64,000 nt of DNA, taken from assembly GCA_013398275.1 (NCBI GenBank), contig VZSE01006234.1, positions 161,909-225,908 on the forward strand, read 5' to 3'. The translations under genes were made by a program, and so were the position numbers. Shown here in pieces: positions 39,597 through 50,729 of the stretch. The notes under the pieces were generated by a model that made no database searches, was not told where the DNA came from, and saw only the letters and a program-made list of their open reading frames with translations. This stretch comes from Promerops cafer (taxonomy: Eukaryota; Chordata; Aves; Passeriformes; Nectariniidae). Each line of letters opens with the position of its first letter. Position 1 is the stretch's first letter.

Positions 39597-39671
39597 TTTT
39601 TTTTTTGTTTGTTTGTTTGGGGTTTTTTTTTTGTTGTTTTGTTTTGTTTTGTTTGTTTGTTTGTTTTTTTT
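39597..39671. repeat. T/G-rich simple repeat
   Basis: About 75 bp of T runs broken by single G (TTTG and TTTTG units), with one GGGG. It may be an inverted poly(A)-like tail or a simple expansion; no retrocopy body is visible beside it. Confidence 0.8.
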
Positions 39672-41340
39672 GCTGTATTTAGCAGGATGATAGTGGCATT
39701 CCTTGACATCTTTCCTTACTCACAATATACCTCTTTAGATTTAGCAATTAACTTTTTGCCCCATGGCTGTTGGCTGAGCAAGACTTGAGGTTCCAGCCAC
39801 AAGTGGAGACTGGTATTGATGGAAGAAAGTATGCCTTGAATATAGACCGTCCTGGACTCGTGAGCAGCATTGTCATGGGGGAGGCTGGAAAAGAAGGTGT
39901 TGAGAACAAGAGATGGACCCTAAAAAGGAGAAAGAGGCTGAGGAGCTGTGAGAGGAGGAAAAGGAGAGGGTGAACCCTTGGTAAAAGAGGGAAAAAATTG
40001 AAGGCAGGGCAGATTTCTTGGAGGAGGAGATAAGGGGCTATAGGCTGGCACCCAACTGCTGCATTCATATCAGAGAGCCACAGTCCTCACCCCAGTTCCG
40101 TGCTGGAGCTGGAGCCAGTACAGACAGGGTCCTGTAGTCCTCACATGCCAGAGTTCAGGGCAGAGGTCTCCAATTTGCTATGGTTTGACTCAGAGCTAGA
40201 ATTAGGAGGACAGCAGTCTGACAGCCCAGAGCTGTGTTGTGCTGTGTGATGCTTCAGCCTGGGTCAGTGTTAGTCTGAGCATCTTTGATGCATGTTCCTG
40301 CTCAGTGGAAGCTGGTCCCAGGGCTGGGCAGTAATTTTGGTCAGAGCTTGCTCCATATAGGTAGACAAAAATATTTTTTCATGCTTTGTTAATGGTCACT
40401 CTAGTGCTGGTTCAAAATTACTTGAATTTACACCCTGGAGCAGCTGAATTGTTCCTGTACTTAAATTAGCTGAAGGTCAGCAATCTTGAAACCTCTTCTG
40501 TGCTACCTTCTCTTCCTCTCCTCCCCTTGGCATTTTTCCACTGAAGGAGTGAAGTACACATGCCATCTTTGTGAAGGAAATCCTGTGGGATTTGGGGGAA
40601 GGGCGATTCTGCCTTCTTCTGTAGGGATAGAAGGGAGTGATTTGCAAGTAAAAGAAGATGGAAGGACAAGAAGAAAAGGAATGTAAGAGTACAACATAAT
40701 GTTTCTGTTTACCCAGCCTCTTCACTCAATAACCCCCCATATCAAAAGGCACTAAGATCTAAATGCAAGAAAAAGAAAGTGTTGCGTGTCTCTGCAGTGC
40801 TGCGTTGCCCTGTCAAGGAAGAGCCAGGAAATCGCTTGGGTGGAGGAAAGTTTTGAGCCACAATGGGGTGAAACAGCAGCCTTTCCTTTCCATTCTTAAG
40901 GTGCTCGAGCTGCTGGCAAGCACAGCTGTGCTTAGGTGGGAGTGGGAAAAACAGAGCTGTTGGAGAGAGCTTGTTCGGGTTGTGTCCGCGCCAAGGAGTG
41001 TGTTTGAACAGAGTCCCTTGGGGCATGAACTGCTGAGCACCAGGCTTGGCCTGGCAGGAGCGAGTGGGAGAGGCAGAGCTAGATTCCATAACAGGGGATT
41101 GGCACATCAGCCTCAGGGGGTGATACGTGCCTGGGGCAGAGGTAAAACTGCACGCAGAGCTGAGTTACAGTCCGAGCTCTCTGGTGCCCGGACACAAACG
41201 GATGGCAGGAACCCAGGGGAAGGACACAGGGGGGTTTGCGCTGGTAGAGCAGCACAGGGGGGGAGTTTGCTCAGTCAGCAACTCCTCTGAGCTGGAAGAA
41301 AAATTATTCCTGCCCCCTGCCAGCACTTCATGCAGATCCA
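39672..41340. other. Intergenic between MPST and KCTD17, right part
   Basis: No gene recognised. There is a purine-rich block at about 39880-40040. G+C rises towards 41.1 kb as the KCTD17 promoter region is approached. Confidence 0.5.
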
Positions 41341-41341
41341 G

Positions 41342-42082
41342 AATACAGTTCCCAGAACTGCCCCTACATTGTTAGCAAGAAGGCAACTGTCTGCATATTT
41401 TGCTGCAAGAAAGTATGGCAACTGATGCGGCACTGAGTGGGGAGCCTCGGGTAATGGATGTCTTGAAGGGAATGCTGTGAAGTACAGGGCTGAGGGGCTT
41501 AATCTGCCGACTGCCAGGGAGCAGGTTGTGCTTCTTGTCTCCGAGGAAGCTTGCAGACAAGACCCAGGGCTGGAAGCAGGCAGAGTACCAGCCGCAGGGC
41601 TGGGGTCATGTGATGCGGCGCCCTTCGTTACAGCATCCTCATTGCAGGAACAGCGAGCTGGGAAAACTACAGTTCCCATCACGCTTTTGTGCACGTCCCT
41701 GCGATACTACAGTTCCCAGAACCTTTTAATGAGACAGAGAGGATGTCTGTGGAAATAAATGCCGACGATTTTTGCATAACACCCTGCACCTCCGGAGTGC
41801 TGACCGGCCCACGGTCTGTGAAAACGGGAACGGGGGAAAAGCCAGGGAGTGTCAGCGCTTTGGAGCTGTGGCTTTGCCCACCCCAATAGCTGCAGTGATA
41901 TCCTCCAGCACCGAGCAACCTTCCTCCTCTCAGGACTCCCTTGGTAGTCACAGGGAAGATCCTGGCCCCCAGGAAACACGGCTGCTGCGGAGGGAGAAGC
42001 AGATAAACTACAGATCCCGGCATTCTCCGACAGGCAGCACCTGCGGCAGTCCCTGCACGCCGTGGGGGAGGTGGGGGTGAGG
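41342..42082 (+). promoter_or_regulatory. KCTD17 promoter/5' UTR region with four ZNF143/SBS-type motifs
   Basis: G+C-rich with raised CpG content. It carries four copies of the motif family ACTACARNTCCCRG: 41342-41361 (ATACAGTTCCCAGAA), 41666-41684 (ACTACAGTTCCCATCACGC), 41706-41722 (ACTACAGTTCCCAGAAC) and 42007-42026 (ACTACAGATCCCGGCATTCT). All are on the + strand. This is the extended site bound by ZNF143 (SBS2) in vertebrate CpG promoters. The transcription start is not fixed; no TATA box is evident. Confidence 0.75.
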
Positions 42083-45000
42083 ATGAGGATGGAGGGCAGG
42101 GAGGAGATGCAGGGTGCCGTGGGGCTACGCTGCACCTGGGACATCCCGCCACCCGCTGGCACCCAGGCCAAGTGGGTGAGGCTCAATGTGGGGGGCACCG
42201 TCTTCCTCACCACCAGGCAGACCCTGTGTCGGGAGCAGAAATCTTTCCTGTGTCGCTTGTGCCAGGGCGAGGAGCTGCAGTCGGACCGGGTAAGGCAGCT
42301 GGGTTGCCTCCCGCACCGTGCCCCACCGAGCATGGGGAGGGCTGGAGGGATGCAGGGATGGAGCCGGACCCCGGCAGCTGCAGGAGCAACTGAGTGAGAA
42401 ATGCCTGCTCTTTCCCCCCCCCCCCTCTCCCGGGAAGGATTTCCCCATGCCAGATTCCACCTTATTGCAGCCTGGTACCTACCTTCCCCAACTGGGGAAA
42501 AGAGAGGCCATCTCCCCTCTGCTCCTTCTCTCCTTCCTCTTGGTCCCCCCACATCCTGGGTCTACTTCCCAGCTGTGTCTGCCTGACTCAGCCTTGTTCC
42601 TCTAAGGGGATCTCTGTTTTCTCGCACCAGGCCTGGTTGCACAGTTGCACAAAGAGACTGAGGCCTATTTGTTGGGCTTTTTCAGCTGGATTGATTCATG
42701 CTGAGGTGGGCATGCTGAGCAGACCAATACAGGAGTTAAAATCCAAGCTGGACTGACTCGGCTAGGGACTCTCAGGGACCCATGGTTTCCAAAGAATCTT
42801 AGAAATAGTGGACATTTTTGCTTAGGTTTGTATTTTCTTGTATTCTAGAGCATTTGAGGGTTGGTTACAAGTTTTCCTTGGGTTTTTTCTCCTTGTGATC
42901 TATATCTGTTGCTAGGATGAAACTGGTGCATACCTAATAGATCGGGACCCCACTTACTTTGGACCAATTCTGAATTTCCTCCGTCATGGGAAGCTGGTCC
43001 TGGATAAAGATATGGCTGAAGAGGGTGAGTTGTGGAGCTCAGAAAAATCCCACTTATCAGAGTCAGGAAAAATAGGACTTGTGGTCAACATTGTTGTCTC
43101 TTGTTCTCCTTTTGGTTGTTGATGTGGGGGGATTTCAGAGAGCTATCCCTGCAAAGCATAACAATGCCTCCTTTACTGAAGGGGTTTGGAGTGGGTGAGG
43201 AAGGCAGGTGTTGTGGCATCACGACTGTCCGGCAGAGATGTCACCAAGACAGAAGTAGGCAAGATCTCAGAGCCCCAATAAGCCATTTTTTACATGTTCC
43301 TGATCTACTTTTAACCAGGCTCTGACTGAGTTTTCTATTAATGTCAGTTTCTAATTAGGAATGAAAGCCCAGTAGTCCAAACAAAACCAAGCTCATCTCT
43401 TCTACTGACTGTGATAAAGACCATCATTAATCAGTGACATGCACTGTATGCTACTTGTGCTCTCATGGGTTGTGGACTGCAGAAATTCCAGTGGAGCAAG
43501 TCAGACACACCAATCCCTCATTTGAGGTTGACAGTGGGTCAATAGGATGACTTGGTGACATCACAGTGTTGCCAGCCAGCAGTCCACAGCGCCTTGTTAT
43601 TTTTTGGATGCTTGGTCTAATAAGGAGCCAATTCCAAATACAGGTTGTGCTGTCCAGCCCTTGCCAAGCACAATTTCTGCATGGTCATTAGTCTTCTTGC
43701 TTTTCTTACACATTTTTACCTAAAGCAAGGAAAGTTTTCTTCAGAATAGTGTTATCAGTTATAATTCTGAAAATATTCCAAACTAATGGTGCAAGATTGT
43801 AATAAGCACAATTTTGAGGTGTTTCCTACTTGACATTTCTTATAATCCTGAGGTCAGACAGAGCTCATCTGCAGATTTTAATATCAAATTTGAAACATGA
43901 ACAGGAGTCCAGTTCATTTGCATTGCCTTTTTTTTTTTCCTGCTGCAAACATTCAGACTGGCATAAAACTAACCCATTATAAAATTCATTGCTGAATGAG
44001 AGACACAGAAGATGTCTGAGTGTGTCAGGTAGTGAAGGATCAATCTCCCCATCTATATTTTCTTTGTACTGCCCTTGGGACATGTGAGTGTTGGCTTCCA
44101 GCCACCTTTCCCTCATTGACCCTCTGGGAGCTACCTCCCTTTTCCTGAAAGCCTGTTAGCAAACAGGTGAATCTCAGCTCAGGTGATGGATGCAGACACC
44201 ATAGAGAAAAAAACAAAACCATTTCTGTTTACCTGTTTTGAGTTGAAGCACAGGGAAGAGAGCCAAAGATCATATAAAGTCACATGGGGCTGCAATTCCA
44301 AGTGGCCTAGGATGTAAATTAGGCTTTTCTAGGGTCTTTTGGTGACTCGTCAGAACCGCAAGTTGTGGTTCTCTGCCTTAGTAAGAGAGTCTGAGCAAGG
44401 TGATAACAAATAGTCATTGAGAGAGACTGGAGCCTACAGTTCTCTGGGAAAGGTATTAGCAGTCCTCAGCACAAGCCTTCACTGGCAGTGCCTGTTTCTG
44501 TAGCAGCAGGCAGCATAAGGAAGTTGGGGTGAGTATTAGAAACAAGATGCAGAGAGCCAAGTTTCAATTCTCGGCAGTAAGGGTTTCAAGCCTGTTAAAA
44601 AGTAAGGCAGTAATATAAATTCTCCCTGTGGACCTTGTGAAGCTCAGAATGGATCTTTTGCAAGTCAAAAAATAACGATGAGCTGCTAACTTTCTTTGTG
44701 GTCCTTCTGTCTGTCTTTCTCAGGGATCCTTGAAGAAGCTGAGTTCTATAACATTGGTCCTTTGATCCGAATAATCAAGGATCGAATGGAGGAGAAGGAC
44801 TACACAGTAACACAGGTATGGCAAGTTAGAGTGGGGTGTGGAAAGCAGGGGGTGTAAAAAGGGAGAGAGATGAGTCTAGAGTGAGAGAAGACTTCACAGA
44901 AGCAGCAAGGAATGGAAGGAAGCAACTAATTAGAGATTATGTGCTAATCCCTATGCAGCACAATCTTGCAGGGGACAAGTTACCACAAATTTAGTTACAA

Positions 45001-48000
45001 TAAACAAGTTGCAGGCTTGCTTTGCATCCCAGAAGTAATGCTGGATGTAGCCCCTGAAACTAAGTGAGCTCCTCTAGCTTTTGGAAGAAGGCAGCTGGTT
45101 GCTGTGGGATGTAGAGGAATGTTTGTGAGGAGAGCGAAGGTCTCATGGAGAGGAGGACTGGTGTGGGGAGTCCTGGGAGTGTAATCACAATGAAGAGCAT
45201 GGTAATACCTGTAGAGAAACCTGGAGGAAACAGGTGAAGAGATGGCTGTGAAAGAGTTAAATGCAGACAAGGAATCAGTCCTGTGGCACAATAACACCCT
45301 GTCTTGGCCAGCAACCTTTGAAAATCTTTCTTAGAGGGAGGATTGTCTGCTATCTCACTTTTCATCTTGTCTGCGTCAGGTTGTAAGCCTTCAGCAGCAT
45401 AGTCACTTTGTGCTGCAAAGCCCTATCAGCATTTGTTGCATTTGCAAAAATGATTTTGTAATGACAAGTGCAAACTCCCTATCAAAAGAGGGCAGTATCT
45501 TCTGGGGACAATGAAGGAATCACTCAGCTCAGTTCCTGCTCTCCAGAAGAGAAACTCTTCTTGCCTCTGAGGACAGCACAGGAGAAATCTGGATTGTGGT
45601 TTCCACTCCCCTTTCACCTGGGACATGGGGAAGAGGACAGGTCTGTCAAGGAGGGGTGTTAGCACTTCATTCTGCAGGAGGGGAACAGCTTCTAGCATGT
45701 GACTGTTGTCAGTGTGCTCTGCAATTTTGTTCTCAGGTGCCTCCTAAGCATGTCTACCGCGTGCTGCAGTGCCAGGAAGAGGAGCTCACTCAGATGGTTT
45801 CCACCATGTCAGATGGATGGCGCTTTGAGCAGGTATGGATAAGGCAGAACAGGGGGGGAAGGAGTTGTCTTTTGGGGAAAAGGTCATGAATACCATACAG
45901 TTGCCAGGCAAGGCTCCTTCCCTCTCTGAGAATACTGGGTAAGTCATTGACTGAGCCATCATGCTGGCTCTTTCTTGCCCCTTTCTAGAGGTTTAGTGGA
46001 TACTGTGTGAGGCCAGTCTGTTTTGCATCCTGGTTAACTTCTGTCCTGGTTCTCTGTGTTGTCTCCTCAGCTTAGGTATGAGGCTTTTCCACCAGGATTA
46101 TGGATAGGACTCAGTGCTGCATGGTGGGCTTTCTGCCTTGCTCCCCAGGTGGAGTGGGTGTTTCCAGGGATATGTGCTTGTAATTCTTGCTCTAATCTTT
46201 TATAGCTTGTGAACATTGGCTCATCCTATAATTATGGGAATGAGGATCAGACAGAATTCCTGTGTGTGGTCTCCAAGGAGTTGTACAACTCCCCCAATGG
46301 CCTGAGCTCTGAGCCCAGCCAGAAAGCCAAGGTGAGATTCACTTTGCTATGGCCCTGCTCCCATTGCCTTTGAGATCCTTTGCTCTTTGCTCCTTCTCTC
46401 TTTTCTCTCTCCCTTGTGACAGTGAGGCACCTCAGTGGTGAAATACAGGGGTCTGTCCTGGTGTTCAGCACCATGACATTACACCCGTTGCCCAAAAGGA
46501 GGAGTGTGTGTGTTGGAGGCGTGGTGTGTGGCTGTGTGTGGCAAATGGCTTTAGCAAGTCACCCTGGCACCTCTCATGCTACTCTAACATCCCCCTCATG
46601 CCTCCTCATGCCCATTCTGTGTGTGTCACTGCCTATAGGGCATTATTTCCCTGAAGGTTTTGCAGCATTCTCTTTCCTTTTTCTGAGTCTCAGCCTGAGG
46701 GGCAGATACCTCCTGCTCCCCTTTTGAGGGAAGGACAGAAACATGTGGCAGTGCATGACATTCTATAGACACCCAGGATGTGGGAAGGAACACAAGCAAC
46801 TGATGGCAGTTGTTGGACGGTGGGGTCACAGCACTTGTAAGTGGGTTAGATACCCTGATGTGATGCTCCAGAGGAAAACAAGCCTCTCTGTTCCCTGACC
46901 TAGAATTGTCTTGGCCATGGGGAAAGGTCCCTTTTTATTCCAGTGTTATGACAATTGCTTTGTTCCGTTGTGTGTCAGAAAGAACTGCCACGATTCATCT
47001 TGCAAGTATCTCCACTCTTTCTTCCTTTTGTCCCACATGCTGGGCCACAGAACACAGAGGAGGACCTGGAGGAGGAAGAGCAGGAGGTGGAGGAGGAGGC
47101 AGAGGCAGAAGCAGAAGCAGAGGAGAAAGGTGCAGCAAATCCCTGAGGAAAAAGATAAAAATAACCCCCCAGGCATAGACTCGTCCACCTTTCTGGTGAG
47201 AGCTCACAGCTAGCAGCAGGGAAGGACTAGAACAGGCGTGGGGTGTGGGGGCTGTCCTCTCTAGGAGTTGGAGTCTCTCTGGAGATAAAGCTGATAGGGG
47301 AGAGCTGTTACCGTGGCTGCTGCTTTGTATTTGAAACTGTTTGGTTTATCTATGGTTTTATTTTTATTTGCAGACTGTCCATCTATTTGGGATTGTGCTA
47401 AACTCTCTTCCTGCGGACCCTCCCTCCTGCTCCCTTCCGTGTCCATCCCAGCACTGTCATCTACCTCCCACATTGCCCCACTCGCCAGCCTCCAGCATCC
47501 TTCCCTCTGCTCTCTTTGTCCCTCAGGGCTCAGAGTGGTCTCTGCCCAGGGCCCTGTCTCTCTCTGCTCCTCACTTTTCCTCCTCTGTAGGTATGTTACC
47601 TGTCTGCACTCCCAGCTCCTGCCAGCCTGAGCTCTGCATGAGTGACTCACTTCCCTCTTGTGGGTATGGCCCTGGTTTGTAGAGCTTGGGGAGGGGAAGG
47701 AGGGAGGTGTGAGGTTGACTCATCCCTAAGGTGGCCTTACATATTCTCATCCTATGTGTGTCTTTACCTGCCAAGCAGATCCTGTGGCTGTGGACCAGAG
47801 GCTCTGGCAGCAGAAAGGAGAGTGCAGCTGGGAGAGGGGTGGAAATGAATGCAAAGCAGGCAGGGGTGCTTCGGGGAAGGGGTGGAATTTTGCCACGTGT
47901 CTGCGTGACACCCATGCCAGATTGCTGCTCCAGACTGCCATCCACAGCTCCTTTGCCTGCCAGCCTGGGCAGTTTGCAGAAGGCAGCCTGTTATTTTTCC

Positions 48001-48599
48001 TTCCCTGCTCTCACTTCCCTGGGCTTTTCCCCCAGTGTCTCTGCCAGGGTGAGAGTGCAGTGGGAAAGGTGGCAAAGGCAGAGCAGAAGCAGCTGGTCCC
48101 CGTTGCAGATGTTCTCACAGCTGTGTACAAAATGAGCCTCTCTGCTCTGCCTCCTGCTTAGGAAGGCTGGCTGGCCAACATGTGGGGGCTGGGTACGGAA
48201 AGCATTAGAAGAAGGATTCCTCTCCATACTGCAGAACTGTGAGGCTCTTGTTAAACTGGAGATGTTCACTGTCAATCTGCACTGGTCCTGATGGAGGGCA
48301 CTTGTTAGCTGGCTGACATTTCTCTCTCCCTCTGTTTGAAAGCCTCCTTGTCTATGGCTGTGGGACCTGAGTGTTATTATCTTAAGACTCAGTGTATTTT
48401 AATCACATGGACTTTCTCTTCCATCTGTTCTGTTTTCCCACTCTCATTTCTTTTCTTTTTCTTCTGTTTGTGTTTCCTCTGTAATTTCCCTTTTTCTGTT
48501 TCTCACTCTCCCCTCCATGCTCAGTTGCTTTTTTTTCCTACCATTGATTGTGTTTCTCTTTCTCTCTCCTTCTCTAGCTGTTGCAAGCCAGAGATCTGA
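42083..48599 (+). CDS. KCTD17: BTB/POZ domain protein KCTD17, Cullin-3 adaptor
   Basis: Substrate adaptor of Cullin-3 ubiquitin ligases; in mammals it targets trichoplein, favouring cilium formation, and its gene is linked to myoclonus-dystonia. There are eight coding exons: 42083-42289, 42916-43024, 44724-44815, 45737-45832, 46206-46331, 47051-47129, 47374-47590, 48578-48599; all phases fit, product 315 residues. The BTB/T1 domain spans about residues 31-135 (WVRLNVGGTVFLTTRQTLC, then DPTYFGPILNFLRHGKL). A conserved C-terminal domain includes KHVYRVLQCQEEELTQMVST and LVNIGSSYNYG. An acidic low-complexity segment follows (exon 6), then a Ser/Leu/Cys-rich tail ending CSCCKPEI, comparable with the human CCYKPE. 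The start at 42083 (MRMEG) matches the human MRMEA; an in-frame ATG at 42062 is also possible. The last two coding exons are least certain. Confidence 0.93.
47051..47146 (+). other. KCTD17 exon 6, acidic repeat, with read-through stop
   Basis: The exon encodes a Glu/Ala run (EEEAEAEAEAEE) built from GAG, GAA and GCA codons. If the donor GTGCAG at 47130 is skipped, the frame reads on for five codons (GAANP after the shared Lys) to TGA at 47144-47146, giving a shorter C-terminus. The donor sequence is weak, so both forms are plausible. Confidence 0.65.
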
Positions 48600-49320
48600 G
48601 GATGTGATCTGAACACTCCACTCCAGCCTTTTCATTTCTTGTTTATATCTTTATTTTTGTACTGCAGTGTAAGGCAGCCCCTTGTCCCACAGTGATGCCC
48701 TCAGCCCCCTCCACTCTCCACATGCAGACATTTTTTTTTTTACAAACTCAACTCGGAGACCTGAGCTTCCAGCCCTGGAGGAGGGCACATGCTCCATGGA
48801 GCCCCTGAGCTGCTGTAGGAGCAGGAGCCCACGGCCCCCTCCTATGCCTTGCAGTCTGGCTTTCCTTAATGTCACAGTGGCCCCTGGTGGGGACATCAGC
48901 GATCAGCCACTGCAGCCTGCGGTCCCTTCCTGAGCACTTTGGATGCAAATGGGGACCGAGGTGGTGGCAGCTGTGGAAGGACCAGCCCTTGCCCTTTCAC
49001 TGTTGCAGGCAACTGGTGTGGGCTTGTGGCCTGGGGACAAATGCAGACCCACCGTCCTTTTCTGGGCCACCTGTATCGCTCGGAGGTGTCCCTGTGCTGG
49101 GTATCACGTTCCTTGGTGCCTCCCTCCCTGTCCCCCAAAGCAGCTCTGTGCCAGCAGTGTGAGAAGGAGAATGGTGTGCTGCCTGGGCACCAGGAACATC
49201 CTGGTACCTGATGTTGTGTCAGCCAGCACCAAGCAGATCCCAGTTTTGAGGAGCGGGGCGTTTGCTTCACTGCTGTGTCTGAAGACTCCTGAATAAAATT
49301 CACAGTCTGTTCCTCCTTGC
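48600..49320 (+). other. KCTD17 3' UTR and poly(A) signal
   Basis: AATAAA at 49292-49297 is followed by a GT/T-rich element (CAGTCTGTTCCTCC), a strong cleavage context. The last exon therefore spans about 48578-49320. Confidence 0.85.
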
Positions 49321-49737
49321 CGCCTCTCATTTCAAGTGGCAAGAATTCATTCCTGCTGTAAGGGGGTGGGAGTAGGAGAAAAGGAATTTGGATTCATCAC
49401 CTGGAGCCACCAGAAGCTGCTTGTGCTGTGCCTGTCTTCTGGGGGCTGGGGGTGCTTCCCACTGTGTCTGTGCTGCATCTCCACTGCAGGCAGCTGGGCT
49501 ACAGAGCAGGTTTGCTTATTGGTATCTGCACCCCTAAATCATAACAGTAAGTGAGGATCACCTGTCTAGCAAACGTATTGGTCCCAGGGACATCTGAGGT
49601 AGAGGGGATGGACAGGGATGTGGAAACTTTTGCCAGTTGCCAGTGCCAGGACTTTAGTTTGGTCAAAAACATACAAACACCAAGATCATTTTTAGCAGAG
49701 TGAGGCAAATTAGAGCCAAAAAATTCCTCAAATTAAT
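49321..49737. other. Gap between convergent KCTD17 and TMPRSS6 ends
   Basis: About 400 bp with no gene between the two inferred poly(A) sites. No repeat was recognised. Confidence 0.55.
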
Positions 49738-49743
49738 TTTATT
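49738..49743 (-). terminator. Candidate poly(A) signal of TMPRSS6
   Basis: TTTATT on the + strand is AATAAA on the minus strand, about 990 nt past the TMPRSS6 stop. It would place the CA repeat inside the 3' UTR. Confidence 0.5.
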
Positions 49744-49775
49744 TCTAATTCCAGAGAGTGGCCAATTATGTACAA

Positions 49776-49788
49776 ACACACACACACA

Positions 49789-49857
<69 letters not shown>

Positions 49858-49861
49858 CACA
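49776..49861. repeat. (CA)n microsatellite
   Basis: About 86 bp of CA dinucleotides interrupted by a few CCA units. On the TMPRSS6 strand it reads (TG)n and lies in the probable 3' UTR. Confidence 0.97.
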
Positions 49862-50729
49862 TTTTTAGTTAAAAAACCAAACCCACAGCAGTTGCAGTTT
49901 AAGCCCCGTGCCCTGAAGCCTTCTCCTTCACCTCCTGCATTACTTGAGAGAGGAGATGAAAGAATTTGAGATGCCCTGATGTTAAAGGTATTTAGAAGGG
50001 CTGAGGGAAGGAGATGGGAGTCTGCTCTGGCATTTTTACTGGGGGAAGTGCAGCAGTGGAGGCTGGGTGCTGCTCCAGCAGGGAGGCAGGACACGTGCTT
50101 GGGGGTGCGATGCTGGACTCGTGCCTGGGAGTCAGTGAGACGTGAAGAGTTGCCTGGCTGAGCTGAACAGCACGCTGAACAGCATACGCCAGCTAAGAAC
50201 AGAAGCAATTAGGGAGATGGAAGAGGAGGAGTGATGGGAGGGGAAGGGGGATGAAGGATAAGCAGCAGGAAGGAAGAGGGAGGCAGATTGATTTCACAGT
50301 TACTGGAATCTCTAACTACATCAGTCACATTTTCTTTCAGCAAATGTTCCAGCATAAGACTGTGGCTGAATCACATGGTTCATGGAAAGTTCAACTCCCC
50401 TTATTCCTCTTCTCAGAAACCATCAGCTTGGGACTATTGCTGTGTCATGTCATTGCCCCCAACTCCCCCACCTGCCTCCCTTCTCCCTGCTTTTGGATGG
50501 ATGGCCTAAAAACCCCTTGGGATGCTCCCTGGGAAGCACTAATAGGGAAGAGGGTCTGCCTGCTTCTCTCTACAGTCCCTGCAGCAGCCTTTTTTTACCC
50601 TGTTCAGAAGAGCATCCTGGGTCTGACAACATCCCACACTCTCTTTCTCTGGGACGCAAGTGAGCAAGATCAGGAATGAGTGCTATGTGAGTGTAGGTGT
50701 GATGGGGAGAAGACAGAGATGCACTTTTC

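Noticed and set aside
41707..42552. Long open frame (281 codons) antisense to KCTD17 exon 1
   Set aside because: G+C-rich shadow of the promoter and exon 1; no homology and no splice support.
49663..50208. Open frame of 181 codons on the minus strand containing a Val-Cys run
   Set aside because: The run is simply the CA microsatellite translated; it lies in the probable TMPRSS6 3' UTR.
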